Source: Amycolatopsis sp. cg9
GTDB lineage: Bacteria > Actinomycetota > Actinomycetes > Mycobacteriales > Pseudonocardiaceae
NCBI RefSeq assembly: GCF_041346945.1
Contig: NZ_CP166850.1
Location: 10,152,501 to 10,216,500 of the forward strand
Length of the DNA stretch: 64,000 bases
Direction of reading: 5' to 3'
The stretch's first letter is position 1, and every line of letters starts with the position of its first letter. The notes under the pieces are model-generated. The model had not been told where the DNA came from. It did no database searches and saw only the letters and a program-made list of their open reading frames with translations. This document shows, in pieces, positions 18,896-38,100 of this stretch. The position numbers and the translations under genes are program-made.

Positions 18896-20458
18896 CTATC
18901 GCGAAACGTCCAGGTAGTCCAGGTTCGCCGGGCCGTCCGCGGTCGTCGCGGTGAGCCGCACGGTGTGCGCGCCCGCCGCCAGGGTCACCGGACGGGCCAC
19001 CGTGCTCCACGTCGTCCAGGCGCCGGTCGGCGGGAACGGGACACCCGTGGCCACCACCGTGCCGTCGACCGCGACGTCCACCGGGCGCGCCGCCGTCGTG
19101 CCGTTCGCGTAGCCGAACGTGAGCGCCGACGCCGGACCGGCCACCTGCCATTCGACGTAGCTGCCGACGGCGTTGGCGCCGTTCGCGAAACCGGTCCCCG
19201 AGAAGCCCGCGTGGTTCGCGTCCACCGTGCCGCCCGCCGAAAGGGTCGCGGACTCGGCTTCGTAGCGGGAACCCTGGGAAGACAAGCGGTACAGCACCGT
19301 CGCGTGCGAAGGCACCGAAGCGCTGATCGTGCCCGTGGTGCTCCGGACCGCCTTGCTCCACAAGTCTTTCAGCGTGTAGGAAGACGCGCTGCCGATGCCG
19401 GTCGCGGACGCGGTCGTGCCGATCGTCGCCGTCGCGGCGGTTTCGTTGGACAGCGCCACCGCGCGGTCGCCGTTGGCGAGCACCTTGCTGTAGACGACGA
19501 GTCCGCCGTTCGCGCTCAGCACCGTCGCCTGCTTGCCCAGCGGGTCCTGGTCGAGCGCGATCACGTCGGTGTTCTTGAGGATCGCGAAGCTGTCGTCGGA
19601 CACCTTCCGCAGGTCGCTGCCGATGAGCAGGGGCGCCGCCATCATCGCCCACAGGCTGAAGTGCGTGCGGTACTCCGCCGCGGTCATGCCGCCGTTGCCG
19701 ACCTCCAGCATGTCCGGGTCGTTCCAGTGGCCGGGGCCGGCGTACTGGGCGAGCCCGCGGTTGGTCTGCGCCTTGCCGATCATGCTCGACCACTTGTCGG
19801 AGATGTCACCGGTGGTGCGCCACAGGTTCCCGACCGGCGCCGCCCACGTCCACGGCTTGTTCTGGCCCCACTCGCAGATCGAATAGGCGATGGGCCGGCC
19901 GGACTTCGCGAGCGCGTCCCGCATCGCCTTGTACCGCTGCTGCGCGTCGACGCCCTGGTTGTTGCAGTTGTCGTACTTCAGGTAGTCGACGCCCCAGGAC
20001 GCGAAGAGGTTCGCGTCCTGCTGCTCGTGCCCCAGCGCGCCGGGGAAGCCGGCGGTGTTGCACGTCTTCGTCCCCGCGCTGGTGTAGATGCCGAACTTCA
20101 GGCCCTTGGCGTGCACGTAGTCGGCGAGCGCCTTGATGCCACCGGGAAAGCGCGCGGGATCGGGGACGAGGTCACCCGCGGAGTTGCGCGAGGGCAGCGC
20201 CCAGCAGTCGTCGATGTTGACGTAGGTGTAGCCGGCGTCCTTGAGCCCCTTGCTGACGAAGATGTCCGCGATGCCCTTGATCATCGCTTCGGTGAATTCG
20301 GCGCGGCACTGCGTCGAGTTCCAGTTGTTGAAGCCCATCGGCGGCGTCCGCAGCAGCCCGTTTTCGAGGGCCGACGCCGGGGGCGAGCCCAGGACGAAAC
20401 CGCTTGCCGCGATCGCGAGCGCGGCAGCCGCGCTCGCGATGCGCCGGAGTGAGGACAT
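18896..20458 (-). CDS. Secreted GH27 alpha-galactosidase with C-terminal carbohydrate-binding domain
   Basis: Predicted 520-residue secreted enzyme that releases terminal alpha-galactose. A Sec signal peptide covers about residues 1-30 (MSSLRRIASAAAALAIAASG, ending near PPASA). The GH27 barrel (about 35-390) carries the entry motif TPPMGFNNWNS, nucleophile Asp163 in YLKYDNCN and acid/base Asp218 in TTGDISDKW. The 55-residue spacing between them matches the family. The last 120 residues or so (RYEAESATLSAGGTVDANHA to LDYLDVSR) form a CBM6/CBM35-type module. The start at 20456-20458 has GGGAG six bases upstream; the open frame to 20512 would extend past the signal peptide. A palindromic operator lies upstream. 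It follows the PKS on the same strand but looks like an independent sugar-use gene. Confidence 0.95.
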   Translation of the reverse strand: MSSLRRIASAAAALAIAASGFVLGSPPASALENGLLRTPPMGFNNWNSTQCRAEFTEAMIKGIADIFVSKGLKDAGYTYVNIDDCWALPSRNSAGDLVPDPARFPGGIKALADYVHAKGLKFGIYTSAGTKTCNTAGFPGALGHEQQDANLFASWGVDYLKYDNCNNQGVDAQQRYKAMRDALAKSGRPIAYSICEWGQNKPWTWAAPVGNLWRTTGDISDKWSSMIGKAQTNRGLAQYAGPGHWNDPDMLEVGNGGMTAAEYRTHFSLWAMMAAPLLIGSDLRKVSDDSFAILKNTDVIALDQDPLGKQATVLSANGGLVVYSKVLANGDRAVALSNETAATATIGTTASATGIGSASSYTLKDLWSKAVRSTTGTISASVPSHATVLYRLSSQGSRYEAESATLSAGGTVDANHAGFSGTGFANGANAVGSYVEWQVAGPASALTFGYANGTTAARPVDVAVDGTVVATGVPFPPTGAWTTWSTVARPVTLAAGAHTVRLTATTADGPANLDYLDVSR

Positions 20459-20491
20459 GCGTGCTCCCGGAGGTGAGTAGGGCGACCTCCG

Positions 20492-20513
20492 GTTAGTAAA
20501 GGATCCTTCCAAT
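20492..20513 (-). promoter_or_regulatory. Candidate operator of the alpha-galactosidase gene
   Basis: GTTAGTAAA-GGATCC-TTCCAAT is an imperfect inverted repeat centred on the perfect palindrome AAGGATCCTT, 34-55 bases upstream of the start. It resembles TTAGTAAA/TTTCCTAA operators of ROK- or LacI-type sugar repressors in actinomycetes (from memory). A TTGACG -35-like element lies just upstream on the minus strand. Confidence 0.5.
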
Positions 20514-20568
20514 CAAGGCGTCAAGACGCGATGCATCAAACATCAGATATGACGCCACATTTTCCCGG

Positions 20569-29088
<8,520 letters not shown>

Positions 29089-29121
29089 CGTCGTTCACTC
29101 CATGCAGTAGCGGGCGCCGGA

Positions 29122-32100
29122 TCAGGAGATGCCGAACTCTTTGCCGAGGAGGTCGAACATCTCCTCGTCGCTGGCGGTGTCGAGGCTCGGGGCGGCGGCT
29201 TCGCCCGCCCACCCGACCGTGAGCAGCCGCAGCTGCTCGGCGACCCGGGCCCGGTCGGCTTCGCCCAGGCTCGCGCCGAGCCGGCCGAGCTCGTCGAGCA
29301 GCCCGTCGACCCCGCGCGGCGCGGGCTCGTCGCCCACCAGTTCCGCGGTCAGGTGCCGGGCCAGCGCGGCCGGCGACGGGTAGTCGAAGATCAGCGTCGC
29401 CGGCAAGCTCAGCCCGGTGACGCGGTCGAGGCGGTTGCGGAGCTCGACCGCGGTCAGCGACGTGAAGCCGGTCTCGCTGAACGCCCGGTCCGGCGCCACG
29501 TCCGCCGCCCGGCCGTGGCCGAGCACCGCCGCGACGTGCTCGCGGACGACGTCGAGGACCAGTTCGCCCGCATCGGCCGGGGACAGCCCGGTCAGCCGGT
29601 CCGAGAGTCCGGTGTGGACTTCGGCGACCGGGGCCACCGGGGCCAGTTCGGTGTAGAGCGGCCGCGGACGGGCCGCGAGCTGCCCCGGCAGGTAGGTGTC
29701 CCAGTCGATGTCGGCGACGACCTGCGAGCGCGTGATCCGGCCGAGCGCGGCCGCGGCCTCCGCCGGCGGCAGCGGGGTGACCCCGGCGCGCCGCATGCGG
29801 TCGGCGTTTTCGGCGGCCATCCCGTCGCCCGCCCACGGGCCCCACGCGACGGAGACGGCCGCGCGGCCCGTCGCGCGACGGCGCTGGGCGAGCGCGTCCA
29901 GCTCGGCGTTGGCGGCCGCGTAGTTCGCCTGCCCGGCGGCGCCGACCGCGCCGGCGAGCGAGGAGAACAGCACGAAGGCGTCGAGGTCGCCGGTCAGCTC
30001 GTCGAGGACCCGGGCGCCGGTCACCTTGGCGTGCAGGACCTCGGCGAACCGGTCGCCGGTGAGGGTGTCGACGACGCCGTCGTCGAGGACGCCGGCCGCG
30101 TGCACCACCGCCGAGACGGGGTGTTCGGCCAGCAGCGCCGCGACCGCGTCCCGGTCGGCGATGTCGCAGGCGACGACCGTCATGCGCTCGTCCGGTGCCT
30201 CGCCACCGCGGCGGCTCGCGAGCACGACGTGCTCGGCACCGTGACCGAGGAGCCAGCCGGCCACGTGCCCGCCGAGGGCGCCGGTCCCGCCGGTGACGAG
30301 CACGGTGCCCGACGGCGTCCACTGTGGACCGCTGCCGGTGTCGCGGACGAGCCGGCGCGCGAAGACCCCGGCGGACCGCACGGCGACTTCGTCCTCGCCG
30401 CCGGCCGCGAGCACCGCGCACAGCCGCTCGCCGTCCTCGGGCGTGACGGTCTCCGGCAGGTCCACCAGGCCGCCCCAGCGGTTCGGGTGTTCCACCGCGA
30501 CCGTGCGGCCGAAGCCCCAGAACTGGGCCTGGGCCGGGTCCGCGACCGGCTCGCGGTCCGTCGTGGCGACCGCACCGCGGGTGGCGCACCACAGCGGCGC
30601 GGTGACGCCCGCGTCGCCGAGGCCCTGCACCAGCGCGAGGGTCTGCGGGAGCCCGCCCGCCACGGCCGAGCCCGGCGCGCCGGCCGCGAAGGCCAGCAGC
30701 GACAGCGCACCGGCCGGCGCCGAGCCTTCTTCCGCAAGCTTGGCCTCGACCAGCTTGGCGACGGTGACGCGGTCGGCGTCCTCGGGGACCCGGACGACCA
30801 GCGGCCGCGCCCCCGACGTCGCGAAGGCACCCGCCACCGCCGTCACCGCGCCGGGGTCGTCGAGGGTTTCCGGCAGGACGAACAGCCAGTCGCCCGAGAC
30901 GGCGGCCCCGGTTTCGGGCAGCTTGCGCCAGACGACGCGGTAGCGCCAGGAGTCGGCCGGCGAGTCCACCCGGGACTCCCGCCGCCAGCCGGACAACGCC
31001 GGGAGCGCGGTGCCGATCGCGGCGCGCTGGTCGCCGTCGAGGCCGAGCAGCGACCCGAGCGAATCCAGGTCTTCGCCCTCGACGGCCCGCCAGAACTCGG
31101 CGTCCACTCCGGACACCGCGGCCGCGGGTGCGGGCTCGGGCCAGAAGCGCTGCCGCTGGAACGGGTAGGTCGGCAGGTCGACCGCGGCCGCCGGCGGGTA
31201 GAACGCGGCCCAGTCGACGTCCACGCCGTGGACGTGAACAGTGCTCAACGCCGTGAGCAGTGCTCTCTCTTCAGAGCGGTCTCGTCGTAGAGCACTGATC
31301 GCGGTTCCGTCGACCATCGCGCTGAGCACGCCGTCCGGGCCCAGCTCCAGGAACGTCGTCACGCCCTCGGCTTTGAGGGTCGCAATACCGTCGGCGAAGC
31401 GGACCGCCTCGCGCACGTGGCGGACCCAGTAGTCGGCGGTGAACGGCTCGGCGAGAGCACCGCTCACATTCGAGATCACCGGTATCGTCGCAGAGCGGTG
31501 ATCCAGCGACTCGGCGACCGCGCGGAACTCGTCCAGCATCGGGTCCATCAGGGGTGAGTGGAAGGCGTGGCTGACGGTCAGGCGCTTGGTCTTCGGGAAC
31601 TGCGCGGCGATCGCCAGCACGGCAGCTTCCTCGCCGGAGATGACCACCGACTCCGGCCCGTTGACCGCGGCGATCGACACGCCTTCGGTGAGGGTGATGG
31701 CCGACTCGGGGGCCGCGATCGAGACCATCGCACCGCCGGACGGGAGCGCCTGCATGAGTGAGGCGCGCGCGGCGACCAGACGGCAGGCGTCCGCCAGCGA
31801 CAGGACCCCGGCGACGTGGGCGGCCGAGATCTCGCCGATCGAGTGGCCGGCGACGAAGTCCGGGCGCACGCCCCACGCCGTCACGAGGCGGTGGAGCGCG
31901 ACCTCGACCGCGAACAGCGCGGGCTGGGTGTAGCCGGTCCGGTCGAGGCGGTCGCCGCCGTCGAAGACGATGTCGCGCAGGGACGCGTCGAGCAGGCCGT
32001 CGAACTCGGCGCACACGGCGTCGAACGCGTCGGCGTACACCGGGAACCGGTCGTACAGCTCGCGGCCCATCCCGGCGCGCTGCGCGCCCTGGCCGGTGAA

Positions 32101-35100
32101 CAGCACGGCCAGGCGCCCGCCGGGCACCGGGGTGCCGCGGACGGCGTTGTCCAGGTCCGCCAGCCCGGCGAGGAGTTCGCCGGTGCCGTCGCCGAGCACG
32201 ACGGCCCGGTGTTCGAGGGCCGCGCGGCCGGTCGCCAGGGTGCGGCCGACCCCGTCCGCGGGAACGTCGCCGGTGACGGCCAAGCGGAGGCGGCGGGCCT
32301 GGTCCTGCAGGGCCTGCTCGTTGCGAGCGGACAGCGGCCAGAGCGTGAGTCCACTCCGGACGGTGGCCGCCGGCTCGGGTTCCCCGGCTTCGAGGACCAG
32401 GTGGGCGTTGGTGCCGCTGACGCCGAACGCCGACACCCCGGCGCGGCGGGCGCGGCCGGTCTCCGGCCACGGCGTCGGCTCGGTGAGGAGCTCGACGGCA
32501 CCCGCGGTCCAGTCCACATGGGACGAAGGCGCGTCGACGTGCAGGGTCCGCGGGAGGACCCCGTGATGCATGGCCAGCACCATCTTGATCACCCCGGCGA
32601 TGCCCGCGGCGGCCTGGGTGTGGCCGATGTTGGACTTCACCGAGCCCAGCCACAGCGGCGTTTCGCGCTCCTGCCCGTAGGTCGCCAGCAAGGCCTGGGC
32701 TTCGATCGGGTCACCCAAGGTGGTTCCGGTGCCGTGCGCCTCGACCGCGTCGACATCCGAAGTGGACAGACCGGCGTCGGCCAGCGCGGCCCGGATGACC
32801 CGCTGCTGCGACGGACCGTTCGGCGCGGTCAAACCGTTCGAGGCTCCGTCGGAGTTCACGGCTGAGCCGCGCACGATCGCGAGGACCCGGTGGCCGTTCC
32901 GGCGCGCGTCGGACAGCCGCTCCAAGAGCACCAGACCGGCGCCTTCGCCCCAGCCGGTGCCGTCCGCCGCCTCGGCGAAGGCCTTGCAGCGGCCGTCCGA
33001 AGCGAGGCCGCGCTGGCGGCTGAACTCGACGAAGGTGGCCGGGGTGGACATCACGGTCGCGCCGCCGGCGAGGGCCAGGTCGCATTCGCCGCGGCGCAGG
33101 GCCTGGGCGGCGAGGTGGATGGCGACCAGCGAAGACGAGCACGCCGTGTCGACGGTGAGGGCCGGGCCCTCGAGCCCGAACGCGTAGGCCAGCCGCCCGG
33201 ACACGACCGCGGCCGCGTTGCCGGTGCCGATGAACCCGCCGACCTCCTCGCCCGCCGCGCCGAGCAAGCCGGCGTAGTCCTGGCCGTTGGTGCCGGCGAA
33301 CACGCCGGTGCGGCTGCCGCGCAGCGACTGCGGGTCGAGCCCGGCGCGTTCGAAGACCTCCCACGTGATCTCGAGCAGCAGGCGCTGCTGCGGGTCCATG
33401 GCGAGGGCTTCGCGCGGCGAGATCCCGAAGAAGGCCGCGTCGAATTCCGCCGCCGCGTCGAGGAAACCGCCGTCGCGGACGTAGCTGTGGCCGCTCTTGC
33501 CGTGTTCCGGGTCGTAGAGCGCGCCGAGGTCCCAGCCGCGGTCCTCGGGCAGGCCGGTCATCGCGTCGACGCCGTCCGCGACGAGCCGCCACAGGTCTTC
33601 CGGCGTGGCGACCGAACCGGGGAACCGGCAGCCCATGGCGACGAGCGCGATCGGTTCGTCGGTGCGGGCGGGCGCCGGGCCGGTCTCGACCGGTTCCGGC
33701 AGCCGGCCGAGGAGTTCGCGGTGCAGGTGCCGGGCCAGCGCGGCCGGCGTCGGGTGGTCGAAGACGAGGGTCGCGGGCAGGCTCAGCCCGGTCGCCGCGT
33801 CGAGGCGGTTGCGCAGCTCGACCGCGGTCAGCGAGGTGAACCCGCTTTCGGAGAACGCGCGCCCGGCGTCGACCGCGGTGGCGTCGGGGTAGCCCAGGAC
33901 GGCCGCGACGTGCGTGCGGGTCAGGTCGAGGACCTTCCGGCCGCCGTCCTCTTCGGACAGTCCGGCGAGCAGGCCCACCGGTTCTCCGGGCGCCGCCGGG
34001 GTCTCGGCGGTTTCGGCGAACCCGGTGAACAGCGGCCGGGGCCGGACGGCCCGCAGCGCCGGGAGGTAGACGTCCCAGTCGAGGTCGGCCACCACCGCCA
34101 CCGGCGCGTCCCCGCCGGCCTCGGCGGCGAGGGCGTCGAGGGCGAGGCCGGGTTCCAGGGCAGCGACCCCCGCGGCACGCAGCCGGCGCCGCGCTTCGGC
34201 GTCCCCGGCGGCCATCCCGTCGCCCGCCCACGGGCCCCACGCGATCGAGACGGCGGGCAGGCCGGCGGCCCGCCGCTGCTGCGCGAGCGCGTCGAGGTGG
34301 GCGTTGGCCGCGGCGTAGCTGCCCTGGCCCGCCGCGCCGAACGCGCCGGCCATGGAGGAGAACAGGACGAAGGCGTCGAGGTCCGCGGTGAGCGCGGCCA
34401 GGTTCTCGGCGGCGGTCGCCTTCGCGCGCAGGACGGTGTCGAACCGCTCCGGCGTGAGGGACTCGATGACGCCGTCGTCGAGGACGCCGGCGGTGTGCAC
34501 CACCGCGCGGACGTCATCGGGGATCGCGGCGGCCAAGGCGTCGCGGTCGGCGGCGTCGCAGGCGACGATCGAGACCTCGCAGCCGAGCGCGGTCAGTTCG
34601 CTTTCCAGTTCCGCGGCTCCGGGCGCGGCCGGTCCGCGGCGGCTGAGCAGCACCAGCCGCTCGGCGCCGCCGGCGGCCAGCCGCCGGGCGACCTGGGCGC
34701 CGAGCGCGCCCGTGCCGCCGGTGACCAGCACCGTTCCCCGCGGCTGCCAGGCTTCGCCCGCCGTCGCGGCGCGCCGTTCCAGCCGTCGCGCGAAGATCCC
34801 GGACGGGCGCAGCGCGACCTCGTCCTCGGTACCGGCGAGCACGGCGGCGAGCCGTTCGCGGCCCCGGTCGTCCAGCTCGGCGGGGAGGTCGATCAGGCCG
34901 CCCCAGCGCTGGGGGTGTTCCATGGCCGCCGTCCGGCCGAGGCCCCAGACCTGGGCCTGGACCGGCGCTTCGACGTGGTCGGCGCGCACGGCCGCGACCG
35001 CGCCCCGGGTGAGGCACCACAGCCGGCCGCCCGTGCCGAGGTCGCCGAGGACCTGCAGCAGTGTGGCCGTGCCCGCCGCGATCCCGGTGCCGGCGAGGGC

Positions 35101-38100
35101 CAGCAGGGAAAGCACCCCGTCCACTTCGGCATCGCCCAGGGCCCCGCGCACCCGCTCGGCGAACTCCGCGCGAGGGAGCAGCGGGTCGATCCGCACCGGG
35201 GTGATCCGGCCGCCGCGCTCGATGATCGCTTGCGCGACCCCGGCCACGACCCCGGCCTCCCCTGACTCGGGAACGACCAGCAGCCAGTTCCCGGCCGGCG
35301 CGGCGGCGTCCGGCGTGACCGGCCGCCAGGCGATGGCGTACCGCCACGAATCCACAGTGGACTCCTGGCGCCGCCGGCGGTACCAGGCCGACAGGGCCGG
35401 GGTCACCGCCGCGGCGACGTCGTCGTCCAGCGCCAGCTCGGTGGCGAGCTCGCCGCTCGCGACGACATCCCAGAACCCCGAGTCACCGCCGGCCGCGGCA
35501 CCGGGCGCGGTGCCGGGCTCGCCGGCGAGCCAGTAGCGCCGGTGCCGGAACGCGTAGGTGGGCAGATCAACGCGGCGGCCACCGGGGAAGAACGACGTCC
35601 AGTCGACGTCGACACCGTGGACGTGAACAGTGCTCAACGCCGTGAGCAGTGCTCTCTCTTCAGAGCGGTCTCGTCGTAGAGCACTGATCGCGGTTCCGTC
35701 GACCATCGCGCTGAGGACGCCGTCCGGGCCCAGCTCCAGGAACACGCCCACCCCGGCGGCCTTGAGCGTCGACACGCCGTCGGCGAAGCGGACCGTCTCC
35801 CGCACGTGCCGGACCCAGTAGTCCGCGGTGAACGGCTCCGCGAGAGCACCGCTCACATTCGAGATCACCGGTATCGTCGCAGAGCGGTAGTCCAGGGACG
35901 CGGCGACCGCGCGGAACTCCTCCAGCATCGGGTCCATCAGCGGCGAGTGGAACGCGTGGCTGACGGCGAGGCGCTTGGTTTTCGGGAACTGCGCCGCGAT
36001 CGCCAGGACCGCGGTCTCGTCGCCGGAGATGACCACCGACTCCGGGCCGTTGACCGCGGCGATCGACACGCCTTCGGTGAGGGTGATGGCCGACTCGGGG
36101 GCCGCGATCGAGACCATCGCCCCGCCCGCGGGCAGGGCCTGCATCAGGGAGGCGCGCGCGGCGACGAGGCGGCAGGCGTCCTCGAGGGACAGAACTCCGG
36201 CGACATGGGCGGCCGAGATCTCGCCGATCGAGTGACCCGCTACGAAGTCCGGGCGGATGCCGAAGGACTCGACCAGGCGGTAGAGGGCCACTTCGACGGC
36301 GAAGAGGGCGGGCTGGGTGAACTCGGTGCGGTCCAGCAGTTCGGCGTCGGTGAGGGCGTCGCGGAGGCGGGGATCGAAGTGGGTGAGGATCTCGTCGAAA
36401 TCCGTGGCGTAGGCCGGGAAGCGGGCGTAGAGCTCCTGGCCCATCCCGACCCGCTGCGCGCCCTGGCCGGTGAACAGCACCGCCAAGCGCCCGTCCGGGC
36501 GGGCGATGCCGGTGACCGGCGGGTTTTCCAGTGCCGCCAGGAGTTCCGCGCGGTCGCGGCCGAACACCACGGCGCGGTGGTCGAGTGCGGCGCGGGAACG
36601 AGCCAGCGAATGGCCGACGTCGACCGGCGAAAGCTCCGGCCGCGCCTCGACGTGCGTGCGGAGGCGGTCGGCCTGCGCGGTCAGCGCGTCGGCGTCGCGG
36701 GCGGAGAGCAGCCACGGGACCACGCCGGGCTCGGGCTGGGCGACGGGGGCGGCGGGGGCGGCGGCCGGGGCCTGCTCGATGATCGTGTGGGCGTTGGTGC
36801 CCGAGATGCCGAACGACGAGATCCCGGCGCGGCGCGGGTGGCCGGTTTCGGGCCAGCGCCGTCCTTCGATGAGCAGCTCGACCGCGCCGGACTCCCAGTC
36901 GATGCGCGACGACGGCGCGTCCACGTGGAGGGTGCGCGGCAGGACGCCGTGCCGCAGCGCCATGACGACCTTGATCACGCCCGCGACCCCCGCGGCGGCC
37001 TGCGTGTGCCCGATGTTCGACTTGAGCGAGCCGAGCCACAGCGGCTCTTCGCGGTCCTGCCCGTAGGTCGCGAGGAGGGCCTGCGCCTCGATCGGGTCGC
37101 CGAGCGTGGTGCCCGTGCCGTGCGCTTCGACCATGTCCACTTCGGACGGTGCCAGCCCGGCCCCGGCCAGCGCGGCGCGGATGACCCGTTGCTGCGAGGG
37201 ACCGTTGGGTGCGGTCAGGCCGTTGGACGCGCCGTCGGAGTTCACCGCGGAACCCCTTACCACGGCGAGGACTTCGTGCCCGTTGCGGCGGGCGTCGGAC
37301 AGGCGCTCCAGCAGCACCAGGCCCGCACCCTCGCCCCAGCCCGTGCCGTCGGCGGACTCGGCGAACGCCTTGCAGCGACTGTCGGAGGACAGCCCGCCCT
37401 GGCGGTCGAACTCGACGAACATGCCCGGCTGCGCCATCACCGCGACCCCGCCCGCGAGCGCGAGGTCGCACTCGCCGCGGCGCAGGGCCTGGACCGCCCA
37501 GTGCAGGGCGACCAGGGACGACGAGCACGCGGTGTCGACCGAGACGGCGGGGCCTTCGAAGCCGAAGGTGTAGGAGACGCGGCCGGAGACGACGCTGGTC
37601 GCGTTGCCGGTCAGCAGGTGCCCCTCCACGCCGGCGGCGACCTCGGCCACGCCGCTGCCGTAGGCCTGGTGCGCGGCGCCGACGAACACGCCGGTGCTGC
37701 TGCCGCGCAGCGAGCGCGGGTCGATCCCGGCGCGTTCCAGTGCTTCCCACGAGATTTCCAGCAGGAGCCGCTGCTGCGGGTCCATGGCGAGGGCTTCGTG
37801 CGGCGAGATGCCGAAGAACTCGGCGTCGAACCCGCCCGCGTCGTGCACGAACCCGCCCTCGGCGGCGTCCAGGGCGGCGAGGTCCCAGCCGCGGTCGGCG
37901 GGCAGCGCCGTGAGCGCGTCGCGGCCGGTCTCGACCAGGTGCCACAGCTCTTCCGGCGAGGTCACTTCGCCCGGGTAGCGGCAGCTCATCGCGACGATGG
38001 CGATCGGGTCGTCGTCGGTCACCGTCGTGACCACCGCCGGCGTGCTGGTGCCGGCGTCGCCGCCCAGTTCCGCCTGCAGCAGCGCGGCCAGCGCCTGGGG

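Noticed and set aside
30317..30329. GTCCACTGTGGAC, with GTCCACAGTGGAC at 50625 and 52452, as dispersed regulatory palindromes
   Set aside because: All copies are inside PKS coding sequence at unrelated positions; common Ser-Thr-Val-Asp codons explain them. They may be a favoured genomic word, but I see no regulatory context.
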